Source: Stenotrophomonas raiganjensis (SeqCode) (GTDB lineage: Bacteria; Pseudomonadota; Gammaproteobacteria; Xanthomonadales; Xanthomonadaceae). Taken from it: a stretch of 19,174 nucleotides of DNA. The stretch covers positions 1 to 19,174 of the forward strand of contig NZ_JAUTXR010000151.1 of the NCBI RefSeq assembly GCF_030658505.1, read 5' to 3'. The notes beneath the pieces are model-generated. The model was not told the origin of the DNA, made no database searches, and worked only from the letters and a program-made list of their open reading frames with translations. Shown here piece after piece: positions 1-6,656 of this stretch; position 1 is the first letter of the stretch; each line of letters starts with the position of its first letter. The translations under genes and the position numbers were made by a program.

Positions 1-286
1 TGATACGGCCGTGCAGCGGACGCAGGCTGCCATCGGCCTGCTGCAGCTGCAGCAGCGCGCCCTGCCCGATCAGCGGCGCCAACTGCAGGCCGGCGTCCAG
101 CGACAGGGCGGTGATCGTCCACTGGAAACCGATGCCGTCGATCTGCTCGACGCCATCAAGGGTTTCGGCCACCAGCACGTCGGGGCCGCACGGTGTATGC
201 AGTCTCAGAAAGCGATGCGCGTCCCGAGGCGGCGCCAACACCGAGCGCAGGGCAATCCATTGCGAAGAAGGTACGGAGCCATCCAT
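1..286 (-). CDS. vgrG: VgrG-family type VI secretion spike protein, N-terminal part (runs off the left edge)
   Basis: This reading frame stays open from an ATG at 286 down to the window edge, giving about 95 residues with no stop. It begins MDGSVPSSQW. It then contains RFLRLHTPCGPDVLVAE and FQWTITALSLDAGLQLAPLIG, followed by ALLQLQQADGSLRPLHGRI. This order matches the start of the VgrG/gp27-like base domain in xanthomonad VgrG proteins: a strand pair, the 'ALS.DA.L.L..LIG' segment, then a '.LL.LQ..DG..R..HG' turn. VgrG trimers cap the Hcp tube of the type VI secretion system and pierce the target cell. The gp5-like needle and any C-terminal effector lie outside the window, so the cargo class is unknown. 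No strong ribosome site precedes the ATG, so the start is uncertain by a few codons. The family call is fairly firm; the gene name is generic. Confidence 0.8.
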   Translation of the reverse strand, partial: MDGSVPSSQWIALRSVLAPPRDAHRFLRLHTPCGPDVLVAETLDGVEQIDGIGFQWTITALSLDAGLQLAPLIGQGALLQLQQADGSLRPLHGRI

Positions 287-499
287 GGGGCAACGCGCAC
301 AGGGCCGAGGGGCTGTGATCGTGTTGCGGGAACAGGGGCCGATGAAGAGGCAAAGACGACACGGTAGACAGGGCCACCGTGAAACGCAGGCGCTACCTGC
401 GTGTTGTGCGCGCTAGGAAAAATACGAAACGCGCGCAGGACATCGAACAGGAAGGCGGTACCCGCCAGCAGGCCCGCCTGAAAACGGCAGCGGGCCGCG

Positions 500-522
500 G
501 TAGTGCCGGCCGCTGGCCGGCA
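500..522 (+). repeat. SMAG hairpin (GTAG-headed REP element)
   Basis: GTAG at 500-503 is followed by a perfect 8-bp stem, TGCCGGCC (504-511) with GGCCGGCA (515-522), and a 3-base loop. This is the layout of SMAG elements of Stenotrophomonas maltophilia. It begins 16 bases past the stop of the SseB-family gene, so it probably lies in that operon's 3' untranslated region and may stabilise or end the transcript. Confidence 0.85.
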
Positions 523-538
523 ACCCCAATTCGCTGGA

Positions 539-973
539 TCAGTGCGCCATGCCGCGGGTGATCGCCGCCGCACGCTGCTTCAGCTGCGCCACGGCATCGG
601 GAATCATCTCCATGCCCACGTCCAGGCCCGGGTTCAGCACCAGGCCGACGCCGTCGCCGATACCGGCCAGCAGTGCGTGCACCGCGATCGGCATGGCATG
701 GGCAAACTGCGGCAGCTGCTCGTGCCACAGGCCGGCGCGCTCCGGCGCGGTGAACACCGCGAACATCGGCTCGCCGCTCTCGCTGGTCAGCACCAGCGGC
801 GAGATGCTTTCGTCCCAGGCGCCATCTTCGCCGATGGCCTTGTCCAGCAGCACGAACGCCGTCGAGGTCAGCAGGCCGTCGAGGAACTGCGCTGCGGTCA
901 GCGTGCCGTCCTGGGCCTGCAGCAGGCGCACCTCGAGGTCGTTGAGGGGTTCGAACGGGGTGTCGTGGTCCAT
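539..973 (-). CDS. SseB-family protein
   Basis: The 144-residue product is acidic at the N-terminus (MDHDTPFEPLNDLEVRLLQA) and has no signal peptide or membrane segment, so it should be cytoplasmic. The middle reads SESGEPMFAVFTAPERAGLW, the 'y..f.s.e..' strand typical of SseB N-terminal domains. Later come GDGVGLVLNPGLDVGMEM and a final helix ending ITRGMAH. The segment '.lNPg.....i.' is characteristic of the SseB fold. The name comes from enhanced serine sensitivity in E. coli; the biochemical role of most family members is unknown. It is the last gene of a three-gene minus-strand run, 49 bases after the zinc-ribbon gene, and is followed by a SMAG hairpin. The fold assignment is good; no function is claimed. 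Confidence 0.78.
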   Translation of the reverse strand: MDHDTPFEPLNDLEVRLLQAQDGTLTAAQFLDGLLTSTAFVLLDKAIGEDGAWDESISPLVLTSESGEPMFAVFTAPERAGLWHEQLPQFAHAMPIAVHALLAGIGDGVGLVLNPGLDVGMEMIPDAVAQLKQRAAAITRGMAH

Positions 974-1022
974 GGTCGGTTCCGGTACGTGATTGCAGGA
1001 CAGACTTTAACAGGCCCGGCCC

Positions 1023-1358
1023 TCAACCGATGTATCCGTGCTGCCACATCCACCCGGCCGCCGCCAGCCCGGCCACACCCACCAGCATCAACGGCAGGCC
1101 GAAACGGTGCCGCCACGGGATCGGCACCCCACCCAGCTGCTGGTCCATGGTCTCGGTATCCAGCACCCAGCCGTGCTCGCACCGGGTGCAGGCCAGTTCG
1201 TAGCGGCGCTGGTAGGTGAAGCCGAACAGCAGGTCGATGCGCGCCATCTTGTAACGCAGCTGCGGGGCGAACTCGGTTTCCGTCTGGCAGCGCAGGCAGT
1301 GGTGCGCTTCGGTGGGGCCGACGATCAGCACCCGTTCCTGCTGGCCGATCAGCAGCAT
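1023..1358 (-). CDS. Small zinc-ribbon protein with one C-terminal membrane helix
   Basis: This 111-residue protein has two CxxC pairs, CLRC at residues 21-24 and CTRC at 57-60, separated by about 32 residues. That spacing fits a single zinc-ribbon. A hydrophobic stretch at about residues 86-104 (FGLPLMLVGVAGLAAAGWMW) should form one membrane helix near the C-terminus, which would leave the ribbon in the cytoplasm if the N-terminus is inside. The start ATG lies only 3 bases after the TGA of the upstream peptidase gene, so the two are probably translationally coupled. I do not recognise a named family. Similar small zinc-ribbon membrane proteins are usually annotated as hypothetical. The pairing with a peptidase and an SseB-family protein is the only functional hint. 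Confidence 0.75.
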   Translation of the reverse strand: MLLIGQQERVLIVGPTEAHHCLRCQTETEFAPQLRYKMARIDLLFGFTYQRRYELACTRCEHGWVLDTETMDQQLGGVPIPWRHRFGLPLMLVGVAGLAAAGWMWQHGYIG

Positions 1359-1361
1359 GGG

Positions 1362-2399
1362 TCAGCTGCCCTGGCAAGCGGGCTGGGCCAGCAGCCAGGC
1401 TTGGGCGGCGGCCACAGTGGCGGCATCACCCTCGACGCGCTGATCAGGCTCTATCTTGAGCCCGTCGCCGCGGCCGTTGCGGTCGTGCATCACGGTCATG
1501 GTCAACAGTAGGCGACTGCCATCGGCAAGGGTGTGCACGACATTGCCGGTGGAGACACCCGCGGTCGGCTGGCCGAAGCTGCGCGTCTGCGCGCGACCAC
1601 GGAACGCCAGCACCGAGGCCTCGCCCGAACTGCCGGTGCGCGGCCCGAACAGCACAGCCACCGGTGCGCCGGGCTGCCGCAGCACATGCCCGGACTGGCC
1701 AAAGTCCAGCACCGGCTTGCCTGCACGCTGCACGGCGGTCGCGGTCAACGTCCAGCGCTCTGGCCCCTGTGCGGTTTCGAAAGACCCCACATCTTCGTTG
1801 TTTACCACCGAGGTGCGCAGCAACGGCGCCATGCCCAGCAGCATCGGCCACATGTTGCCACCGCTGTTGTCCCGCAGGTCGACGATCCAGCCACAGCGCA
1901 TGCCGTCGTCCTTGCTGCGGATGATCTGCTGCCACCGCGCGGCGCGCTGGATGTTCTGGCGGAATGCTTCCTGCGGGGTCGCGCCGGGCGTAGGGGCATA
2001 GCCCTCGATGACCACCCAGCCGATGCGCGCATCCACCGCATTGGCGGCTTTGGCTCTGTCCACGGCAGCGGCACCGGCCTGCTGCACGCGCGCAAGGGAT
2101 TCGCTCTGGCGCTGGGTCGTGGTCCATGCACCATGGTGGCCGGTGCTGAGCGCGATGGCTTCGCGCAGCAACGCCAGCCGTTGCGCGGGATCGTTCTGCA
2201 CCGACTGCAGGCGTGCACGGGTGGCAGGCCAATCCACACGATCCCGATACAACGCCTGCCGTTCAAGCAGGTTGAGGATCTGCGTCTGCGCTTCCGGCGA
2301 GGGTACCTCGACGTCCTTCGGTGCGTCGGCCATGGCATTGGCAGCCAGCAGCGTGATCATCAGCGCGCCGACGCGACGCACTCCCTTGCGAACCTGCAT
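1362..2399 (-). CDS. Secreted S41-family serine peptidase
   Basis: The chosen start gives 345 residues. The N-terminus, MQVRKGVRRVGALMITLLAA followed by NAMADA, is a typical Sec signal peptide with cleavage near residue 26, so the enzyme should be periplasmic or exported. Two S41 hallmarks are visible: GWIVDLRDNSGGNMWPM at about 170-186 (the 'iDLR.N.GG' strand) and FGPRTGSSGEASVLAF at about 251-266, where Ser258 in S-G-E is the expected nucleophile. The next loop reads SFGQPTAG, the G-x-P-T-x-G form seen in tricorn/IRBP-like members, not the lysine loop of CtpA, so a Ser/Lys dyad is not obvious. No PDZ domain is apparent. The frame extends upstream to an ATG at 2462, but that would bury the signal peptide and lacks a clear ribosome site. 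It leads an operon with the zinc-ribbon and SseB-family genes. Confidence 0.85.
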   Translation of the reverse strand: MQVRKGVRRVGALMITLLAANAMADAPKDVEVPSPEAQTQILNLLERQALYRDRVDWPATRARLQSVQNDPAQRLALLREAIALSTGHHGAWTTTQRQSESLARVQQAGAAAVDRAKAANAVDARIGWVVIEGYAPTPGATPQEAFRQNIQRAARWQQIIRSKDDGMRCGWIVDLRDNSGGNMWPMLLGMAPLLRTSVVNNEDVGSFETAQGPERWTLTATAVQRAGKPVLDFGQSGHVLRQPGAPVAVLFGPRTGSSGEASVLAFRGRAQTRSFGQPTAGVSTGNVVHTLADGSRLLLTMTVMHDRNGRGDGLKIEPDQRVEGDAATVAAAQAWLLAQPACQGS

Positions 2400-2405
2400 G
2401 CGACG

Positions 2406-2412
2406 TTTCCTT
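2406..2412 (-). promoter_or_regulatory. Ribosome binding site fixing the S41 peptidase start
   Basis: On the minus strand AAGGAAA precedes the ATG at 2399; the AAGGA core lies 8 bases from the start codon. This favours the start that places the signal peptide at the N-terminus over the in-frame ATGs at 2429 and 2462. Confidence 0.6.
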
Positions 2413-2662
2413 GTCGTTGGGTCAGGCATGAAGCATAGCTTGCGGGCGATGCGCTTTGCCATGCGCCAACTGTCGTATCTGGCTCCGTCGCAAGCTGGAG
2501 GAAGACGGCCTCGATGCGATCAGCACTTTGCAACTTTGCCCATGTCATCGCCGCGTAGCCGGCCGGGATTGGCGTCCTGAATCAAACATCGAAGCGATCG
2601 AGTTGCCGTATCTACGGCAATCACGACAATGCACCTGCTCGCCCATGGCGGGCGGCGCGTGG

Positions 2663-2689
2663 GGATCCTCGTGATCCGTCGGCTTTTTT
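2663..2689 (+). terminator. Weak terminator-like hairpin with T-run
   Basis: A 5-bp stem GGATC (2663-2667) with GATCC (2673-2677) precedes TTTTTT at 2684-2689 by six bases. The stem is short and the gap is longer than in a standard Rho-independent terminator, and no gene on the plus strand ends just upstream. It could instead be a fragment of a degraded repeat. Confidence 0.25.
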
Positions 2690-2727
2690 CGCTTCGATTT
2701 TGACCGGCACGCCAACCCGCACCGCCC

Positions 2728-2751
2728 GCCACCTTGCATCCCGCAGGTGGC
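2728..2751 (+). promoter_or_regulatory. Hairpin in the 5' leader of the 144-residue gene
   Basis: GCCACCT (2728-2734) pairs perfectly with AGGTGGC (2745-2751) around a 10-base loop. The hairpin ends 10 bases before the GAGG ribosome site at 2762-2765. It may affect mRNA stability or translation of the downstream gene; no known riboswitch fold was recognised. Confidence 0.35.
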
Positions 2752-2773
2752 CTTTCCCTGTGAGGTTGCCGCC

Positions 2774-3208
2774 ATGAATACGCCCTACCCCACCTATCCC
2801 CGTTTGCAGGCGCTGCTCGGTGCTGCCCTGCCCGGCCTGCAGCTGTCCACTACCGCAGCCGAAGCGTTGGAAGATGCGCTCACCGAGGCCCATGAACACA
2901 TCCCGCCATCGGCGTTCTTCGCGCGGTTGCGCGGTATTGCGTACGGCCACGCAGCAGATGGCCAGGCATGGCGCGAGCGGCAACTCAGCGAAGCGCGCGG
3001 CAGGGAGTTGGCCGAGGCGACGCGCTGCCTGGCGGCGGTGGTTGCGTGTGGCGGTGTGTTGTTGGCGGCGCAGTCGGCACGCGAGATGGATGATGCGCAG
3101 GCGCAGTGTCCGCCGCAGGTGGAGGAAGGGTTGCTGCATGCGGTGGTGGTGCTGGCCGATCATGCCGGGGCGCTGGTGGAGCCCGATACACGCGCCAGTG
3201 TGTTGTAG
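2774..3208 (+). CDS. Hypothetical protein of 144 residues
   Basis: I do not recognise this family. The start is the ATG at 2774, which has GAGG at 2762-2765 with 8-base spacing; an in-frame ATG at 2747 overlaps the leader hairpin and lacks such a site. The product begins MNTPYPTYPRLQALLGAALP and is largely helical by composition, rich in Ala, Glu and Arg. A segment near residues 73-87 (LAAVVACGGVLLAAQ) is hydrophobic enough for a buried or membrane-associated helix, but there is no signal peptide. Codon use looks like that of its neighbours, which supports a real gene. The TAG stop is part of the GTAG head of a SMAG hairpin, so insertion of the repeat may have set the present C-terminus (inference). 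Confidence 0.6.
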   Translation: MNTPYPTYPRLQALLGAALPGLQLSTTAAEALEDALTEAHEHIPPSAFFARLRGIAYGHAADGQAWRERQLSEARGRELAEATRCLAAVVACGGVLLAAQSAREMDDAQAQCPPQVEEGLLHAVVVLADHAGALVEPDTRASVL

Positions 3209-3228
3209 AGCCGAGCCTATGCTCGGCT
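3205..3228 (+). repeat. SMAG hairpin overlapping a stop codon
   Basis: GTAG (3205-3208) is followed by AGCCGAGC (3209-3216), loop CTAT and GCTCGGCT (3221-3228), a perfect 8-bp stem. The TAG of the head is the stop codon of the upstream gene. It faces the next element at 3250-3272 as an inverted pair. Confidence 0.85.
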
Positions 3229-3249
3229 TTGTGGAATTACGACCGAAGC

Positions 3250-3272
3250 AGCCGAGCATGGCTCGCCTCTAC
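3250..3272 (-). repeat. SMAG hairpin, inverted partner
   Basis: Read on the minus strand, GTAG (3272-3269) is followed by AGGCGAGC, loop CAT and GCTCGGCT, with one stem mismatch. It is closely related in sequence to the element at 3205-3228 and opposed to it, so the pair could fold into one long hairpin. Confidence 0.82.
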
Positions 3273-3297
3273 AGGGTCATGGCAGCGGCAGGGTTCG

Positions 3298-3320
3298 TGT
3301 CGACCAAGGTCGACACCTAC
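3298..3320 (-). repeat. SMAG hairpin (TGTCGACC subtype)
   Basis: On the minus strand GTAGG is followed by TGTCGACC, a 2-base loop and GGTCGACA; the 8-bp stem is perfect. The stem sequence differs from that of the two elements to the left, so it belongs to another SMAG subtype. Confidence 0.82.
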
Positions 3321-3350
3321 CAGAGCGGAGCATGGCGGTGACGGGATGAG

Positions 3351-3373
3351 TGCCGACCCAGGTCGGCACCTAC
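3351..3373 (-). repeat. SMAG hairpin (TGCCGACC subtype) just past the autotransporter stop
   Basis: On the minus strand GTAGG is followed by TGCCGACC, a 2-base loop and GGTCGGCA, a perfect 8-bp stem. It starts about 15 bases beyond the autotransporter TGA at 3391-3389, so it would be transcribed in that gene's 3' end and may act as a stabiliser or terminator. Confidence 0.82.
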
Positions 3374-3388
3374 CCAAGCCTGCGGTGG

Positions 3389-6300
3389 TCACCAATCCGC
3401 GCGCAGGCCGATGTTGCCTTCGATGATGCGGCGCTTCTCGTTGCGGTCGCCACCTAGCTCGCGCGTGTAATCGGCCACGGCATAGGCGCTGATGGTGCGG
3501 TTGAAGCGCCCGACCACGCCTACACCGGCTTCCAGCGCACGCGAGCGCTGCGAATTAATGATCACGTCATCGTCGAAACGAATGCGGTCTTCGCTGGAAC
3601 GACCATGCCAGTAATTGAGCTTGAAATACGGCTGCCAGCCGTTGTCGGCCAGCTGGTAATCACCGGCCAGGCGCAGGCCGATGCGGCCGGTCCAGGCATT
3701 GTCGTTGTCGAAACGCACGCTCGACACTTCATCGCGGCGGTCGTCCAGCGCTGTGCGCTGCCAGATCACCTGCAGCTGCGGTTCCAGCCACCATGCGGAC
3801 TGACCGAAGTGCAGCAGCGGCTTGCCAGCCTCCACCGACACGCTGGTGCCATCGCCCTTGATCCCGAAGCCGAGCCCGCGCGAGGAACGTACGCGGCCGT
3901 CGTAGCGGCTCTGCATCGCCACGGCGTCGATGTAACCACCGTTGCTGTCGGTGAACGTCCAGTACAGGCCCACGTGCTTGTCGTCCAGACGGTTCTGTCC
4001 CACCTGTACGTTCTCCCAGCCCAGTGCCAAGCCGGTGGTCCTGCCCTGCGCGCGGGTGCGGCCGACGAACACGCCGATCTGGTTGCGATGGTTGTCAGAG
4101 GCCGCAGCCCACACATCGAGACCGGCCTGCAGGCCCATCACATCGCCATCGAAGCCGGGCTGTGCATCACCCTTCCAGTGAATCTCGCTGCTCTGCCCCA
4201 CCAGACGGCCCCAGGCGGTGCGGAATGCGCCCTGGTTGTACAGCAGGCGCTGTTCGCCCTGCCGCTCGTGGAAGGTACCGAGGCTGGCCAGCGAGGTCTC
4301 GCGCAGCAGCGGCGGCACTACGGCATAGGTGGCAGTCTCCACACGGTACAGCGGTACCACTGTGCCCTCGGCGGGGCGTGCGCCCGGCGTCGGCGGCGTA
4401 CCGGTTCCGGGCAGCGCGCCACCGGCCACCGGCACGTCCGGCACCGCGGGATCACTGGGTGGCGCCACAGGCGCCGGTTCCGGTGGCGGCGGAGGCGGCG
4501 CGGTCTCGCCCGCGGTCAGGTCCGGATCAGTGGCGCCTTCCGGCGGTGGCGGCGGTGCCGGGGTGATCGGCGGCGGTGGTGCCACCGGCGGCGTCAGTGG
4601 AGGTGGCGTGGCGCTGCCACCTCCGTTGGGGGCCGGTGTTGGTCCGGTCACCAGCGTCGAGCGCAGGTACCAGTTTTCGCTGGTACCGGCACTGACACCG
4701 CCCTTGAACAGGAAGTACTCGTAGGCACCCGCCGCGACCGGCGCGAACAGCGAGAACGCGCCCGGTGCGGTGCGGCCACCATTCAACGCCTGCACCACCA
4801 GGATGCCATCGGCCAGCGTGGCCGCGCCGCTACCGCCGGCATTGAGCACGCCGATGCCGGTGGTGCCGGTGGCGGTACCGCCATCGATCACCAGGCGGTC
4901 GCTGCTGGAATTGTCCGCGCCCAGCACGGTGCGCAGGTACAGGCCACCGCCATCACCACGGTAGTTGCCACGCACGGTGAACACATCGCCCGCGCCAGCG
5001 CCGGTCAGGTCGATGCGCCCGGCATTGACCACGTCCACCAGCGCTGCGCTGTTGAACGGACGGATGGCATGACCACCGCTGCCCGCGTAAACGGTACTGG
5101 TGTCATCCACCGTGAGCGTGCCGGTGCCGGTCCCGCTGTCACCCAGCACCAGATCACCATCGAAAGTCAGCTCGGTGCTGTTGGCCAGGCTGATGGTCTC
5201 CCAGTTCTGGAAACGGCCCACGCCTGCGGTCTTGACGTTGCTCAGGTTGAGCTGGTCGACGCCACTGCCACCATCGAACAACGGCACTGCACCGAGGTTG
5301 CCCTGGTTGAGATTGCTCAGGTTGGCCACGTCGTTGTCCGGGCCCATGTCGATCGCGCCGTAGACGATGCCCCCGCCATTCCAGTTGAAGGTATCGTTGC
5401 CGGTACTGAGCAGCACCTGCCCGCGCACGGTGCCGTCGGTGATCGTCACGCTGTCGTTGCCGCCGCTGACGCTGATGTTGCCGCCGATGTACGCAGTACC
5501 GGAAATGATGATGGTGTCGGTGTCGAAGCCGGTCACCACGTTGCCATCCACTGTGCCGCCGGACTGGTCCCACAGGTTCTTGTCCAGCTTCATGTTGACG
5601 CGGCCGATGCGGCCGCCGGTCATCCAGGCCTGGTCGCCATCCTCGAATGCGCCGACGATGCGGCCGCCGCTCATGCGGAACGTATCGATGTTGTCGCCCT
5701 GCTGCAGCGCGCCGATGGTGCCGCCGGTCATGACAAAGTCATCGCGGCCGCTACCCTGCGCCACCACACCGGTGACGGTGCCGCCGCTGACGGTCATCTG
5801 GTCGTCACCCGCGCCCTGGTCGACGCTGTCGATCGTGCCATCGCCAAGCAGCAGCACATCGTTTCCATCCCCTTGCAGGACGCCTCCGGTGATGCTGCCG
5901 GCCTGCATCTCCAGGCGATCGTTGCCGGAATCGAACTGCACGCCGGTGCGCCCGCTGATCGTGCCCCGGTTGACCAGCACGCTGTCGCCGCTGCCGACGA
6001 ACTGCAGGGCGATGTTGTTGCCAGTGCTGATGCTGCCGCTGTTCTCGACACGGCTGCCTCCACCGAGCTGGACTGCCACGCCGCCCACCGAACTGACCGC
6101 CCCCAGGTTGGACAACAGGTGCCCCCCTGCGCCGACCAGTGAAATCGCGCTGCCGCCACCGCTCTGTAGCAGCTGTGCCGTACTGGCGACGTTGACGGTG
6201 ATGCCAGCGACGCCATTGGCGGTGATGGCCACGGTCTGCGGATTCGGCGCGCTGGCACTGCAGGTGACTGTCTGGCCTGCGCTCGGTGTGGCATTGTCAC

Positions 6301-6415
6301 ACCCCGCCCAGGCGGAGCCGGCAGTCATCAGCATCACGGATGGAATGGCCAGAGCCTGCAGCACGTAAACGGACAGACGGCGCGGACGGAAAGCGCGCGG
6401 GACAGCACGGGACAT
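3389..6415 (-). CDS. Type Va autotransporter with beta-helical passenger and C-terminal barrel
   Basis: The 1008-residue protein has all parts of a classical autotransporter. A long signal peptide ends at SAWA (residues 34-37). The passenger (about 38-585) is Gly/Ser/Thr/Asp-rich; between about 150 and 360 it shows serial 19-22-residue units such as QGDGNDVLLLGDGTIDSVDQ, with G-x-G-x-D turns. The segment ENWYLRS at about 580-586 matches the end of pertactin-like passengers. A proline-rich linker covers about 592-680, and the barrel runs from about 725 to the end, closing with the aromatic residue of LRADW, as expected for recognition by the Bam complex. AGGAG stands 6 bases before the ATG. 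The likely role is a surface or released adhesin; no protease triad or lipase motif was seen. It is transcribed alone, followed by SMAG hairpins. Confidence 0.9.
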   Translation of the reverse strand: MSRAVPRAFRPRRLSVYVLQALAIPSVMLMTAGSAWAGCDNATPSAGQTVTCSASAPNPQTVAITANGVAGITVNVASTAQLLQSGGGSAISLVGAGGHLLSNLGAVSSVGGVAVQLGGGSRVENSGSISTGNNIALQFVGSGDSVLVNRGTISGRTGVQFDSGNDRLEMQAGSITGGVLQGDGNDVLLLGDGTIDSVDQGAGDDQMTVSGGTVTGVVAQGSGRDDFVMTGGTIGALQQGDNIDTFRMSGGRIVGAFEDGDQAWMTGGRIGRVNMKLDKNLWDQSGGTVDGNVVTGFDTDTIIISGTAYIGGNISVSGGNDSVTITDGTVRGQVLLSTGNDTFNWNGGGIVYGAIDMGPDNDVANLSNLNQGNLGAVPLFDGGSGVDQLNLSNVKTAGVGRFQNWETISLANSTELTFDGDLVLGDSGTGTGTLTVDDTSTVYAGSGGHAIRPFNSAALVDVVNAGRIDLTGAGAGDVFTVRGNYRGDGGGLYLRTVLGADNSSSDRLVIDGGTATGTTGIGVLNAGGSGAATLADGILVVQALNGGRTAPGAFSLFAPVAAGAYEYFLFKGGVSAGTSENWYLRSTLVTGPTPAPNGGGSATPPPLTPPVAPPPPITPAPPPPPEGATDPDLTAGETAPPPPPPEPAPVAPPSDPAVPDVPVAGGALPGTGTPPTPGARPAEGTVVPLYRVETATYAVVPPLLRETSLASLGTFHERQGEQRLLYNQGAFRTAWGRLVGQSSEIHWKGDAQPGFDGDVMGLQAGLDVWAAASDNHRNQIGVFVGRTRAQGRTTGLALGWENVQVGQNRLDDKHVGLYWTFTDSNGGYIDAVAMQSRYDGRVRSSRGLGFGIKGDGTSVSVEAGKPLLHFGQSAWWLEPQLQVIWQRTALDDRRDEVSSVRFDNDNAWTGRIGLRLAGDYQLADNGWQPYFKLNYWHGRSSEDRIRFDDDVIINSQRSRALEAGVGVVGRFNRTISAYAVADYTRELGGDRNEKRRIIEGNIGLRADW

Positions 6416-6481
6416 GAAGCACTCCTGGATGGGGAATCAGGAACTGCACAGAAGGGGGACTGCGCCTGCAGTCTGCCGCGT

Positions 6482-6505
6482 GGTGAACCGTTTCGATAGG
6501 TGAAC
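6482..6505 (-). promoter_or_regulatory. Direct repeat GTTCACC upstream of the autotransporter
   Basis: GGTGAAC occurs at 6482-6488 and again at 6499-6505, a 17-base period, about 67-90 bases upstream of the autotransporter ATG. Spaced direct repeats in this position can be binding sites for an activator, but no known regulator was recognised. Confidence 0.3.
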
Positions 6506-6508
6506 TTG

Positions 6509-6524
6509 CGTGGCTGCGATCACA
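6509..6524 (-). promoter_or_regulatory. Clp/CRP-like site candidate
   Basis: On the minus strand TGTGA-N6-CCACG is seen; the first half-site matches the TGTGA-N6-TCACA consensus of CRP-type regulators fully, the second in three of five bases. It lies about 95-110 bases upstream of the autotransporter ATG. A chance match is quite possible. Confidence 0.25.
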
Positions 6525-6613
6525 TTTCAGATGGGAAGTACTGCGGTCCTCACATCACGAAGACGTGGCTGAAATCGTTCACTCTTCCGGCATCCGGATG
6601 TAGCGCGAACAGC

Positions 6614-6636
6614 CTCCACGCATGGCGTGGATCTAC
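6614..6636 (-). repeat. SMAG hairpin (ATCCACGC subtype)
   Basis: On the minus strand GTAG (6636-6633) is followed by ATCCACGC, a CAT loop and GCGTGGAG; seven of eight stem positions pair. The same subtype recurs at 19137-19159. Confidence 0.8.
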
Positions 6637-6656
6637 GGAGCGTTGGATTGGCGGAT

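Larger units (their letters stand above)
2400..2773. other. Divergent intergenic region between the peptidase operon and the 144-residue gene
   Basis: About 374 bases lie between two divergent genes. No protein-like reading frame was convincing on either strand. Visible structure is limited to a short GGATC/GATCC hairpin at 2663-2677 followed by a six-T run at 2684-2689, a 7-bp hairpin at 2728-2751, and the two ribosome sites. The promoters of both flanking genes should lie here, but I could not fix them with confidence; TTGACC at 2700-2705 is a possible -35 without a good -10. Confidence 0.5.

Noticed and set aside
2545..2775. Small minus-strand frame with HCRDCRRYGNS, possibly a tiny zinc-binding protein
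   Set aside because: It has only one CxxC pair and no ribosome site, and overlaps the leader and start of the plus-strand gene; too little to call.
3605..6142. Open frame of 845 codons on the plus strand opposite the autotransporter
   Set aside because: It is antisense to a clear autotransporter gene, lacks a ribosome site, and its Ala/His/Arg/Val-rich product shows no domain; it is a by-product of high GC content.
6585..6603. CCGG-CAT-CCGG hairpin next to a GTAG as a SMAG element
   Set aside because: The GTAG lies on the wrong side of the hairpin and the stem is only about five base pairs.
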